A DNA stretch of 64,000 bases, from contig NZ_JAKRNU010000006.1 of assembly GCF_022346545.1 (NCBI RefSeq), forward strand, positions 239,483 to 303,482. Reading direction: 5' to 3'. Within the stretch, counting starts at the first letter, position 1; each line of letters begins with the position of its first letter. This stretch comes from Sporosarcina sp. ACRSM (GTDB lineage Bacteria; Bacillota; Bacilli; Bacillales_A; Planococcaceae). The notes beneath the pieces were generated by a model. That model did no database searches. It saw only the letters and a list, made by a program, of their open reading frames with translations, and had not been told where the DNA came from. The position numbers and the translations under genes were made by a program. This document shows positions 44,440 to 53,150 of the stretch, one piece after another.

Positions 44440-45225
44440 TTACCAAACAGCTTCTGTATCTAATCGGTACACTTCGGAAAGTGTTGCAATCGCTGCATCT
44501 AGTTCCTCCGTATGTTCGCCGTTTCGTCCGTTTTTCGTCGGTGCCGGGATTTTGGGTACTTCCAAGCCAAGTGATGCAAAAACAGGTGTCAACGCGGCAA
44601 GCCAACTCTTTGTCAGTTCGTCTTCGCTCGCTATGAGGCCTTCACTTTCAATTGCTTCCTTATATTGTCCATATGAGAAGATGTCGCCAAAGTCTTCCAT
44701 CACAAGTTGAATTGCCTTGTTCATCCGCTCTTTCGCTTCATCCGTAGAACTCAATAACTGTGTGAACCATGTTCTCCAGTGCATGAGGTGATAGTGAAGC
44801 TCCATGCTCACTTTCACAGCTCCTTCCGCGAGCGGCGCGTATGAGCTTTCACGAAGTGAATCGATTTTCACGCGTTTCGCCTGTGTATAGAAGTAGTTTC
44901 GTACAACCGCGTAAGCCCAGTCGTAAATCGGGGTTTCCATGTAGTAGCCTTCACCATTTACACGCTCAGCCAAAATACTATTTCTTCTTTCCGCTGACGG
45001 GCGCAAATGTGCAAGCGCGTCTGCATTTCCTGCCCCGAGTTCCTCAAGCAAGTTATAGTACATCGTCGCATGCCCCATCGTATCCTGCGTGATCGAAGAG
45101 GAAGCGACGTCCTCCTCGATGTGTGGAGCCAAGCCGAGCCATTCAGATCCACGGTAAGAGATCAAGAAGTCATCATCCGCTAATTGGAATAAAAGCTCTT
45201 TCAATGCTTCAGTATGAGTTGTCAT
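44440..45225 (-). CDS. paaC: Phenylacetyl-CoA 1,2-epoxidase structural subunit PaaC
   Basis: A 261-residue ferritin-like protein that pairs with PaaA. Recognisable by FLISYRGSEWLGLAPHIEEDVASSSITQDTMGHATMYYNLLEEL and YAVVRNYFYTQAKRV. It lacks a complete diiron ligand set, as expected for the structural subunit. Overlaps paaB by 4 bp. Confidence 0.95.
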   Translation of the reverse strand: MTTHTEALKELLFQLADDDFLISYRGSEWLGLAPHIEEDVASSSITQDTMGHATMYYNLLEELGAGNADALAHLRPSAERRNSILAERVNGEGYYMETPIYDWAYAVVRNYFYTQAKRVKIDSLRESSYAPLAEGAVKVSMELHYHLMHWRTWFTQLLSSTDEAKERMNKAIQLVMEDFGDIFSYGQYKEAIESEGLIASEDELTKSWLAALTPVFASLGLEVPKIPAPTKNGRNGEHTEELDAAIATLSEVYRLDTEAVW

Positions 45226-45569
45226 TTTTTATCACCTGCCCAAGATAAGATCTCTTTTTCATCCAACATTTGCTGTTCATAATGACGCCACTTCTTCTTC
45301 AAGTAGCCGTAACCTTTTGTCTCTCGATAATCCTTATTATTCAAACGCCCAAGGATCAGTTTCTCTTCACCTTCCAGGCCACGTATATCTTTCCGGTTCA
45401 CAATCCAGATATCAACGACCGGTTCACGTCGCATGAAGTTTTCCTGTGCCATGACCAGTGCCATTTCCTTATTTGGAGCAAGTAAGCTAAACTGGTGCTG
45501 GAACGATGCTGACGGTGTTCGTTTGCTGAAAACTTCAAACTCTTGATAAAATGTTGCTTCTTTTCCCAT
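45222..45569 (-). CDS. paaB: Phenylacetyl-CoA 1,2-epoxidase subunit PaaB
   Basis: A 115-residue PaaB with the family core YQEFEVFSKRTPSASFQHQFSLLAPNKEMALVMAQENFMRREPVVDIWIV. It bridges PaaA-PaaC units. AAAGGAGACGTTAACAG precedes the ATG; overlaps paaC by 4 bp. Confidence 0.95.
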   Translation of the reverse strand: MGKEATFYQEFEVFSKRTPSASFQHQFSLLAPNKEMALVMAQENFMRREPVVDIWIVNRKDIRGLEGEEKLILGRLNNKDYRETKGYGYLKKKWRHYEQQMLDEKEILSWAGDKK

Positions 45570-45589
45570 CTGTTAACGTCTCCTTTCTG

Positions 45590-46543
45590 TTAGTCAATGA
45601 CTGCACTCAATGCATCACGTACCCATGCGTTATATTCATAAGAAGTACGGCGTAAGTTCAGGCGTGCCTGTGAACGCGGCCCTTCGTTTTTAATGATTTT
45701 CTTAAATTTAGACCAGTCCGGCTGTGCATATTCCCATAGTTTTTCCTCATCGTTATAACGAAGAGTTGGATCTGGGATTGTCAGGCCGAGCGACTGAATG
45801 CGTGGAATGTATTTATCAAAGAAATCTTGACGTAATTGTTCATTTGTTTTCGTACGGATTCTGTATTTAATCGTTACATCTTGTTTTGAAGAGCCCGTTG
45901 TATTACTACTTGCCGGTCCGAAGAACATAAGTAGAGATTCCCACCAACCGTTCAGTGATTCTTGAATCATTGCTCTTTGCTCAGCCGTTCCTTCTGCTAA
46001 AGCAAGGATGATTGATTCCCCGTGCTGTGCGTGGAATACTTCCTCTGCACAAATTCGTTGCAATGCTCTTGCATATGGACCGTATGAAGCACCTAGCATG
46101 TTTGTTTGTGTGATGATCGCTGCTCCATCGACGAGCCAGCCGATCAGCCCCGCATCCGCCCATGTTTTTGTTTCCATATGGAACACGTTGTGGAACTTCA
46201 AATCTCCATTGAATAAATCTTGCATCAAGTCGCCACGATTCCTGTCATAAGGCTTCAATAAATCTTCCGCAACACGCAAGAGTAGCTGTCCATGTCCCAT
46301 CTCATCTTGCACTTTTGACATAATGCCAAGCTTTCGGCGTAGTGAAGGGGCTTTCGGAACCCATTCCTTTTCGGGAAGTGCCCCCATAATCTCACTAATG
46401 CCATGCATGGAAATCAATTTAATAAGTGCCACACGATATTCTTCCGGCATCCAATCATCTGCTTCGATTTTCTCGCCTGCTTCAATACGTGCAAGAAATT
46501 CTGTCTGCATTTCTTCTTCCGTTCTTGTAGCTGCCAAAACCAT
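45590..46543 (-). CDS. paaA: Phenylacetyl-CoA 1,2-epoxidase catalytic subunit PaaA
   Basis: A 317-residue diiron oxygenase subunit. Diiron ligand motifs: VQDEMGHGQLLL (about residue 78) and the second pair in RICAEEVFHAQHGES (about 168), within a four-helix bundle. It inserts one oxygen atom of O2 across C1-C2 of phenylacetyl-CoA. GGAGGAGTTAGAAA precedes the ATG. An operator-like palindrome overlaps its promoter. It is first gene of the catabolic operon running to paaJ. Confidence 0.96.
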   Translation of the reverse strand: MVLAATRTEEEMQTEFLARIEAGEKIEADDWMPEEYRVALIKLISMHGISEIMGALPEKEWVPKAPSLRRKLGIMSKVQDEMGHGQLLLRVAEDLLKPYDRNRGDLMQDLFNGDLKFHNVFHMETKTWADAGLIGWLVDGAAIITQTNMLGASYGPYARALQRICAEEVFHAQHGESIILALAEGTAEQRAMIQESLNGWWESLLMFFGPASSNTTGSSKQDVTIKYRIRTKTNEQLRQDFFDKYIPRIQSLGLTIPDPTLRYNDEEKLWEYAQPDWSKFKKIIKNEGPRSQARLNLRRTSYEYNAWVRDALSAVID

Positions 46544-46575
46544 TTTCTAACTCCTCCTTCTTATCCCATCTCTTA

Positions 46576-46614
46576 TGTAACGATTATATAACGATAGCAT
46601 ACATTATTGTTACA
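46576..46614 (-). promoter_or_regulatory. paaA operon promoter and candidate PaaX operator
   Basis: Plus strand GTAACG-ATTATAT-AACGATA (46577-46596) followed by ATTATTGTTACA (46603-46614) gives both a direct repeat AACG-N7-AACG and an overall palindrome TGTAAC...GTTACA. The minus-strand TATAAT -10 box lies inside it. The same motif occurs upstream of paaK and the symporter operon. Confidence 0.6.
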
Positions 46615-46664
46615 TTGGAAAGCAAGCCTTTTTCCGAATACTCCGATCAAAAAAATAAGGTGTT

Positions 46665-46913
<249 letters not shown>

Positions 46914-46939
46914 TTACCTCTCTTTCGTGTTATTAATTG

Positions 46940-47965
46940 TTACAAGGTAACTTTTTCCTTTGAGTCTTCCGTTTTAGCCATCACTGTTGTGCTATGAATT
47001 GGCTGGACTTTCGATGTCGGATCGATGTATACTTTCGCGTTACTTATAGCAGTTGGGCCTTCCCCAAACCCGCTGGCGATTAATTTAACTTTTCCTTCAT
47101 ATGTGCAAATATCGCCAGCCGCGTAAATACCTGGGATATTTGTTTCCATTTTTGAATTGACGACAATACAGTTCTTGTCTAGCTCAAGCTCCCAATCCTT
47201 AATCGGTCCAAGTGAAGAGACGAATCCGTAATTGACGATGACATCATCTACATCAATCACTTTCACTTCATCTCCTTTTACTTGTTGAAGAACAACCTGC
47301 TCGATTTTGTTATCTCCGATAAATTTCGTTGGCACGTATGGCGTCAATACTTCTATGGAAGAGTTATGCATTTCTTCAACGGTCGCTTCATGTGCACGGA
47401 ATCGATCGCGGCGGTGAGCGATTGTCACTTTTTCTGCAATCGGTTCAAGCATAAGTGCCCAATCCACAGCAGAGTCGCCGCCGCCGAATAATTGGACTTT
47501 CTTTCCTCCAAAACTATTTAAATCTGTTATTAAATAGTGCAAATTCGAGTCTTCAAACTTCGTTGCTTCTTCAAGCTCAAGTCTTCTTGGTTGGAAAGAC
47601 CCATTTCCAGCAGTGATAATGATTGCTTTCGAATAATGCGTAGCTTTGTCCGTCGTAAGTTTAAACGTTCCGTCTGCTTGTCGTTCAATCTGCTGAACCA
47701 TTTGACCAAGACTAACCGTCTGTTCAAACTGTTCCAATTGTTCTTTTAAGCGATTGATTAAATCTTGTGCTGTAATTTTTGGAAATCCAGCCACGTCATA
47801 AATAAATTTTTCCGGATATAAAGCGGATAACTGACCGCCTAGTTGCGGTAAGCTTTCGATAATATTACAGGTCATGTTTCGCAGTCCAGCGTAAAAAGCG
47901 GTAAATAAGCCGACAGGTCCTCCACCGATAATGGTTACGTCATAAGTTTTCTGATTTTCAGACAT
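46940..47965 (-). CDS. Ferredoxin-NADP reductase, thioredoxin-reductase-like (YumC type)
   Basis: A 341-residue FAD/NAD(P) oxidoreductase with [16 protein letters not shown] (FAD Rossmann motif), [15 protein letters not shown] (NADPH motif) and [20 protein letters not shown]. It lacks the CxxC redox pair of thioredoxin reductases, which identifies the Bacillus-type ferredoxin reductase. It would pass electrons from NADPH to the ferredoxin encoded 32 bp downstream, standing in for the PaaE reductase. A paralogue of house-keeping YumC is to be expected elsewhere. Confidence 0.9.
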   Translation of the reverse strand: MSENQKTYDVTIIGGGPVGLFTAFYAGLRNMTCNIIESLPQLGGQLSALYPEKFIYDVAGFPKITAQDLINRLKEQLEQFEQTVSLGQMVQQIERQADGTFKLTTDKATHYSKAIIITAGNGSFQPRRLELEEATKFEDSNLHYLITDLNSFGGKKVQLFGGGDSAVDWALMLEPIAEKVTIAHRRDRFRAHEATVEEMHNSSIEVLTPYVPTKFIGDNKIEQVVLQQVKGDEVKVIDVDDVIVNYGFVSSLGPIKDWELELDKNCIVVNSKMETNIPGIYAAGDICTYEGKVKLIASGFGEGPTAISNAKVYIDPTSKVQPIHSTTVMAKTEDSKEKVTL

Positions 47966-47991
47966 ATACTTTCCTCCTTATAATTAGCATT

Positions 47992-49323
47992 TCAAACTTC
48001 TACTAATACTTTTTTTCCCCGTAGATCAAGGATTCGAATCGCCTTTCCTTCCGACCTTGGAAGCGTTTTCGGTTTATTAAAAATAACACCCATCGATACT
48101 AAACAATTGGATGAGATCGCTTTCACAATTCCCTTAGATAAAGTCTGTATTTTTTGATGGCGAAGATCACCAGCAATTTCTTTATATAATTCATCTGTAA
48201 TTTCAACGTGTAGCTCTACGCTTTCCATTGTTCCTTTTTGCAAACGATGAATTTGGTAATTCGGTACAAGTCCTTCGACTTGTAGGAGAACACGCTCGAT
48301 TTCCGATGGAAAAACGTTTACTCCGCGGAGAATAATCATGTCATCCGTACGCCCTTTAATACGTGACATTCTGGTCGTCGTTCGACCACATTTACACTTT
48401 TCACTTGTAATGGAAGCGATGTCACCCGTTCGGTAACGAATAATCGGGAATGCTTCTTTCGTTAAACTTGTAAATACAAGTTCTCCTTCTTCCCCTTCTG
48501 CAACTGGTTCAAGTGTTTTTGGGTCAATAACTTCAACATAGAAGTGGTCTTCTTGAATATGCAAGCCATCTTGTGCTTCATGACACTCAATGGAAACACC
48601 CGGTCCCATAATTTCGCTCAATCCATAAATATCAATCGCTTTCAAATTGAATGTTTTTTCGAGCTTCTTGCGCATTTCTTCTGACCAAGGTTCCGCTCCA
48701 AAAATGCCGTATTCAATGGACGTTTCTCTTGGGTCAATGCCCATCTCCTTCATCTTTTCGGCAATCGTCATAATATATGATGGTGTTCCTGAGATTCCTC
48801 TTGGTTTGAAATCATTGATAAGCATAATTTGTCTTTCCGTATTTCCCCCTGAAATCGGAACAACAGCTGCGCCTAGTTTCTCGACTCCGTAGTGGACTCC
48901 AATCCCCCCCGTAAATAAACCGTAGCCATATGTATTATGGAAGATATCTCCTTTTTTACCACCCGCTGATACGACCGCACGTGCAATTACCTCTGCCCAG
49001 TTATCGATATCGTTTCTTGTATAGCCAACAACGGTCGGTTTTCCACTCGTTCCGGAAGAAGCGTGCAGTCTAACAATTTCATCTTGTTGCACTGCAAATA
49101 AACCAAATGGATAATTGTCACGAAGATCTTTTTTAACCGTGAAAGGTAATTTAGTAATATCATCTAGATTTTTTATATCTTCCGGAGTAACCCCTGCTTC
49201 TCCAAACTTTCGCTTGTAAAAATCAACATGCTGGTATACCTTCTCTGCGGTTTTCTGAAGCCTTTCCAATTGTAGAGTTTCCATCTGAGATCGTGATAAC
49301 GTTTCTATTTGTGGATTGAACAT
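47992..49323 (-). CDS. paaK: Phenylacetate-CoA ligase
   Basis: A 443-residue AMP-forming ligase: HASSGTSGKPTVVGYTR (P-loop), DIYGLSEIMGPGVSIEC, YRTGDIASI and RGVNVFPSEIERVLL. It activates phenylacetate to phenylacetyl-CoA, first step of the pathway and also the source of the PaaX inducer. AGGAGGAGTTTAC precedes the ATG. It starts a unit paaK-reductase-ferredoxin with a candidate PaaX site ahead. Confidence 0.96.
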   Translation of the reverse strand: MFNPQIETLSRSQMETLQLERLQKTAEKVYQHVDFYKRKFGEAGVTPEDIKNLDDITKLPFTVKKDLRDNYPFGLFAVQQDEIVRLHASSGTSGKPTVVGYTRNDIDNWAEVIARAVVSAGGKKGDIFHNTYGYGLFTGGIGVHYGVEKLGAAVVPISGGNTERQIMLINDFKPRGISGTPSYIMTIAEKMKEMGIDPRETSIEYGIFGAEPWSEEMRKKLEKTFNLKAIDIYGLSEIMGPGVSIECHEAQDGLHIQEDHFYVEVIDPKTLEPVAEGEEGELVFTSLTKEAFPIIRYRTGDIASITSEKCKCGRTTTRMSRIKGRTDDMIILRGVNVFPSEIERVLLQVEGLVPNYQIHRLQKGTMESVELHVEITDELYKEIAGDLRHQKIQTLSKGIVKAISSNCLVSMGVIFNKPKTLPRSEGKAIRILDLRGKKVLVEV

Positions 49324-49362
49324 GTAAACTCCTCCTCATTCCTTTAACTGCGACTTTAATAT

Positions 49363-49405
49363 AACGGTATATTTACGGATGATTTTATTTTGTAACACGA
49401 TTATA
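49363..49405 (-). promoter_or_regulatory. paaK promoter and candidate PaaX operator
   Basis: AACG-GTATATT-TACG (49363-49377) and TGTAACACGATTATA (49391-49405) resemble the sites at paaA. The minus-strand TATAAT -10 box (about 49405-49400) lies in the second. Confidence 0.5.
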
Positions 49406-49515
49406 GAGTAATACCTAATTTAAGGATTGTCAACACTAAAATCAGAAAACTTATAATATCAATTAAAGTCAATACAATTTATCAACATATGCTTGGGATC
49501 ACTATATAGCTCTTA

Positions 49516-49553
49516 AGAAAAAGGAGAACCCATGTACGTGAATTCTCCTTTTC
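49516..49553 (-). terminator. Terminator of the symporter operon
   Basis: AAAAGGAGAATTC and GGGTTCTCCTTTTT arms with T tail on the minus strand. Confidence 0.8.
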
Positions 49554-49563
49554 ATTTCAAACA

Positions 49564-51114
49564 TCAGTGATTTTGTACAGATTTTACGCCGTGACCAGTA
49601 TTTGACTTATAAACAACTTCCGCATACTTTTCTTCATCCACTTTTTCAGAGGATAAAATAGTCCCTAGATAAGCTCCTAAGAAGCCGAGTGGAACGGTGA
49701 AGATTGTTGGATTTCCTAACGGGAATAATGCTTCCCCTACAAAAATAGCCGCGCCAGGTTCTGAATTCCAAACGTTCGGGCTTAAAAATACAAGAATGAC
49801 GGAGCTCAATAATCCAACGAGCATACCCGTAATTGCACCCGATGCATTGAAGCGTTTCCAATAAATCGTACACAAAATGACCGGCAAGTTGGCACTTGCT
49901 GCGATCCCAAGTGCCAGAACAGACAAAAAGGCAACATTCAGCGTTTGGGAGAATAGAGCGAGAACAATAGAAGCGGCCGCCACACCAACTGAAGCAATAC
50001 GTGCCACTAGTACTTGCTCTTTTTCAGTAACTCTGCCGCCCTTAATAATCTCACCGTAAATATCGTGTGCAAATGCAGATGCAGATGTTAACACGAGTCC
50101 AGATACGACAGCCAAAATTGTCGCGAATGCTACTGCTGCGATAAAAGCAAATAAGAAATCCCCACCTACGATTAATGATAACAAAGGTGCTGCCATATTT
50201 CCGGCTGGATCTGCACCGACAATCGTATCAAATCCTACAAATGCTGCCGCACCGAAACCTAAGAAAATTGTCATCACAAAGAAAGCGCCGATAAACCACG
50301 TTGAATAGACAACTGATTTCCGTGCTGTCACTGCATCTTTTACTGTGAAGAAACGCACTAGTAAATGAGGCAAGCCGGCTGCGCCAAGCACGAGCGCCAT
50401 ATTTAACGAAATCATGTCAAGTCCATCCTTGTATTTATTCCCTGGTTGCAGATAGTCCGTCCCAAGTGGAGTACCTGTTTTCACATGATGGAACATTTCG
50501 GAAACGTTAAAGTTAAACTTCGAAAAAACCATGAACGTCAAGATCGCTGAGCCACCGAGCAAAAGAACTGCTTTCGTAATCTGAACCCAGCTCGTCGCGG
50601 TCATCCCTCCGAAGATGACATAGATCGTCATCATAATCCCAACAATTAGAACGGCTAGTCCATAGTCGATGCCAAGTAGAAGTTTAATAAGACCACCTGC
50701 ACCGACAAGTTGGGCAATCATGTAGAAAATAGAGATAACAAGTGTACTGACGGCCGCCATTCCTCTCACTTTTTTCGAATTAAAGCGTGAGGTGATCATA
50801 TCCGCAAGTGTAAATTTACCAAGATTTCTAAGCGGTTCAGCCACTAAGTAAAGCAGAAACAGAAACGCCATCAAATTTCCAATACTCATGTAAAATCCAT
50901 CGAAACCGATAAGCGCGATTGCACCTGTAATTCCCAAGAATGAAGCTGCAGACATGAAATCACCAGCAACAGCTAACCCATTTTGCCAGGCTGTCAGTCC
51001 ACCGCCCGCTGTATAAAAATCGCTTGCATTTTTCGTTTTCTTCGCTGAAAAATACGTAATTGTAAGCGTTAACAAAACAATACTTAAAAAAAGTGATAAA
51101 GAAAGAAAGCTCAT
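49564..51114 (-). CDS. Sodium:solute symporter, ActP-like; probable phenylacetate permease
   Basis: A 516-residue SSS-family transporter with about 13 membrane segments. Signatures: NASDFYTAGGGLTAWQNGLAVAGDFMSAASFLG and FFMTIFLGFGAAAFVG, close to cation/acetate symporters. It overlaps the DUF485 gene by 4 bp, the usual actP partner. Both lie directly upstream of paaK, and two AACG-type palindromes precede the pair, so uptake of phenylacetate is likely (compare PaaL of Pseudomonas, an SSS permease). Acetate transport remains possible. Confidence 0.85.
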   Translation of the reverse strand: MSFLSLSLFLSIVLLTLTITYFSAKKTKNASDFYTAGGGLTAWQNGLAVAGDFMSAASFLGITGAIALIGFDGFYMSIGNLMAFLFLLYLVAEPLRNLGKFTLADMITSRFNSKKVRGMAAVSTLVISIFYMIAQLVGAGGLIKLLLGIDYGLAVLIVGIMMTIYVIFGGMTATSWVQITKAVLLLGGSAILTFMVFSKFNFNVSEMFHHVKTGTPLGTDYLQPGNKYKDGLDMISLNMALVLGAAGLPHLLVRFFTVKDAVTARKSVVYSTWFIGAFFVMTIFLGFGAAAFVGFDTIVGADPAGNMAAPLLSLIVGGDFLFAFIAAVAFATILAVVSGLVLTSASAFAHDIYGEIIKGGRVTEKEQVLVARIASVGVAAASIVLALFSQTLNVAFLSVLALGIAASANLPVILCTIYWKRFNASGAITGMLVGLLSSVILVFLSPNVWNSEPGAAIFVGEALFPLGNPTIFTVPLGFLGAYLGTILSSEKVDEEKYAEVVYKSNTGHGVKSVQNH

Positions 51115-51521
51115 TTCTCCAGCTCCTTTTTATGCTTTGTTAATATCTCTTTAACTGTCACATCATACTGTGCAGCGGTCCTCATATAAACGAGCCCTCC
51201 AATCCAAACCACTGCGAATTGCAGAAGTGCATACACCCATGCCCACGTCAGACCGTAAAACGCATCCCCTTTTAGTACGTCTGTATACGCTGCAAGAATT
51301 GGTAATAGAAAATAAAAGGTTAAGAAAAAAATTGTTGTTGGTAAAAGAAATGCCTTTTTTTTCTTAATTAGGTCCGTAAATTCTTTCGTTCTAGTTAACT
51401 CAATATACGTTCGTCCTGATTCTGTTATTGTTCTATCCTGATAAGGCCATGCCGGATCCGTTGTTGTCTTCCCAGCAGATCCCAATGCCGAATCGTAGTG
51501 ATCTTTCACATTTATTGACAT
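51111..51521 (-). CDS. DUF485 membrane protein, partner of the symporter
   Basis: A 136-residue protein from the ATG at 51521 (AAAGGGGAATTGTA upstream); two membrane segments (about residues 60-80 and 92-115) and the DUF485 core EFTDLIKKKKAFLLPTTIFFLTFYFLLPI. Genes of this family nearly always precede ActP-type symporters. Function unknown, perhaps regulatory subunit. Confidence 0.85.
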   Translation of the reverse strand: MSINVKDHYDSALGSAGKTTTDPAWPYQDRTITESGRTYIELTRTKEFTDLIKKKKAFLLPTTIFFLTFYFLLPILAAYTDVLKGDAFYGLTWAWVYALLQFAVVWIGGLVYMRTAAQYDVTVKEILTKHKKELEK

Positions 51522-51635
51522 TACAATTCCCCTTTCGCCCAAACAATTTTTCAACTTTTGATTGATAATTTGAAACACCTAACCCTCTCTTCCGATTCTC
51601 CGACCACTCACTCCCCCTATAACCCTTTATGCTTT

Positions 51636-51717
51636 TAACGTTTTTAAAATGTTATAGATATCTTTTCACTTCCTTAATCATAACAAAGATACCTTATAAC
51701 GTTTATAAAACGTTACA
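51636..51717 (-). promoter_or_regulatory. Two candidate PaaX sites before the symporter operon
   Basis: Palindromic TAACGTTTATAAAACGTTACA at 51697-51717 and TAACG-N10-GTTATA at 51636-51656, 61 bp apart. On the minus strand the first reads GTAACG-TTTTATA-AACGTTA, the same AACG-N7-AACG pattern as at paaA. The rest of the gap to 52020 is AT-rich without a gene. Confidence 0.55.
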
Positions 51718-52023
51718 CAATAACATACCATCGTCCACTGCTTTTGTAAATAAGACTTTAAACATTCAATCATTTCATTTTCAATGAATACTTAGATAAA
51801 GATAATTTAATATTAATCTTGTCGATAGAGCATAGCACCTAAATCTATAACAAAAAAAATACAAACATCTTTTTTCAGTTATGTAGAGGTACCTGCTATG
51901 AGATAACTTGTATTAAATCTAATCTAATCATTTTGGCTTTCTCCAATAATCAGGGTCAAAATAAAATCATTTTCCAGTTGCTATCTGACCAACATTCTTG
52001 TATGATAATAAAGTCAGTTATCT

Positions 52024-52044
52024 AAATCGTAATGATTACTATTA
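52024..52044 (+). promoter_or_regulatory. Zur-type box before the zinc-binding lipoprotein gene
   Basis: AAATCGTAATGATTACTATTA closely matches the Bacillus Zur operator (palindrome TCGTAAT-N-ATTACGA) with one mismatch in the second arm (TATT in place of CGAT). Repression under zinc sufficiency is expected. Confidence 0.75.
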
Positions 52045-52067
52045 ATAACATAGGAGGGAAATTTTAA

Positions 52068-53093
52068 ATGCAGAAAAAATTATTCTACATCGCACTCATT
52101 GCCACCCTTTTATTAGCGGCATGTGGCAAAACAAACGAGTCGGAAGTGCCAACAGACGGCGAATCCGGCACGCAGACGCTTTCGGTTTATACGACGGTTT
52201 ATCCACTTCAATATTTCACGGAACGGATCGGTGGCGAACATGTCAATGTCCAATCCATCTATCCTCCTGGCGCAGATGAACACACATTCGATCCTACGCA
52301 AAAAGATATGATGGCACTTGCCGATTCTGATTTATTCTTTTATATCGGTTTGGGGCTTGAAGGATTTGTAGAGAATGCAGAAAAAACATTAAAAGGCGAA
52401 CATGTCCAAATGGTCGCGACAGCGGAAGGAATTTCGGAAGAGATGCTTCACGAGGGGCATGACCACGAAGGACATGATCATGGGACTGATGCTACACATG
52501 ACGAGCATGAAGGGCATGACCACGATACCGAGGCTGCACATGACGAGCATGATCACCATCATGGTGAATTCGATCCACACGTATGGATTTCACCAATGCT
52601 CAGTATCGAGCTTGCGACTTCCATCAAAGATGCTTTAATCGAAGAAATGCCTGATATGCAAGCAGAATTCGAAGAGAATTTCCAACAATTGAAAACTGAT
52701 TTAGTGGAACTGGATCATCAATTCGAAGAAATGGCAGCAAATGCGCCATCCAAAACGTTCTTTGTCTCCCATGCCGCATTCGGTTATATCGCGGATGCAT
52801 ACGGGCTTGAACAAATCGCCATCGCAGGGTTGAATTCGCAAAGCGAGCCTTCCCAAAAGCAATTGGCTACTCTCGTTACACAAGCAAAGGAACTGGATGT
52901 AAAATATGTGCTATTTGAGCAAAATGTATCTTCGAAATTGACAGATGTGATCCGAAAAGAAATCGGAGCCGAATCACTTATGCTCCATAATCTTGGTGTT
53001 TTGACAGCTGACGATGTGAAAAATAACGAAGACTATATTTCATTAATGGAGCACAATATCGAAACGCTAGGCAAAGCGCTGAGCACTAAATAA
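52068..53093 (+). CDS. znuA: Zinc ABC transporter substrate-binding lipoprotein (ZnuA/AdcA)
   Basis: A 341-residue cluster 9 metal-binding protein. A lipoprotein signal ends in LLLAAC at Cys19; the binding site residues are in VYPLQYFTERIGG, DEHTFDP, FDPHVWISP and SHAAFGYIAD. Residues about 130-175 form a His/Asp/Glu-rich loop with repeated GHDH units, typical for zinc rather than manganese proteins. It captures Zn2+ at the cell surface. No znuB or znuC gene adjoins it, so the rest of the transporter must lie elsewhere. Confidence 0.93.
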   Translation: MQKKLFYIALIATLLLAACGKTNESEVPTDGESGTQTLSVYTTVYPLQYFTERIGGEHVNVQSIYPPGADEHTFDPTQKDMMALADSDLFFYIGLGLEGFVENAEKTLKGEHVQMVATAEGISEEMLHEGHDHEGHDHGTDATHDEHEGHDHDTEAAHDEHDHHHGEFDPHVWISPMLSIELATSIKDALIEEMPDMQAEFEENFQQLKTDLVELDHQFEEMAANAPSKTFFVSHAAFGYIADAYGLEQIAIAGLNSQSEPSQKQLATLVTQAKELDVKYVLFEQNVSSKLTDVIRKEIGAESLMLHNLGVLTADDVKNNEDYISLMEHNIETLGKALSTK

Positions 53094-53099
53094 TTGGTT

Positions 53100-53134
53100 A
53101 CAAGCCTGTTCCACCTTGCGGAACAGGCTTGTTC
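53100..53134 (+). terminator. Terminator of znuA, probably bidirectional
   Basis: ACAAGCCTGTTCC and GGAACAGGCTTGT form a 13-bp perfect stem; T residues follow. It also lies at the end of menE on the minus strand. Confidence 0.85.
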
Positions 53135-53150
53135 TCATTAGGAACATCTT

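Noticed and set aside
52440..52590. Tandem DNA repeat inside znuA
   Set aside because: The repetition codes for the His/Asp-rich metal-binding loop usual in zinc-binding lipoproteins.
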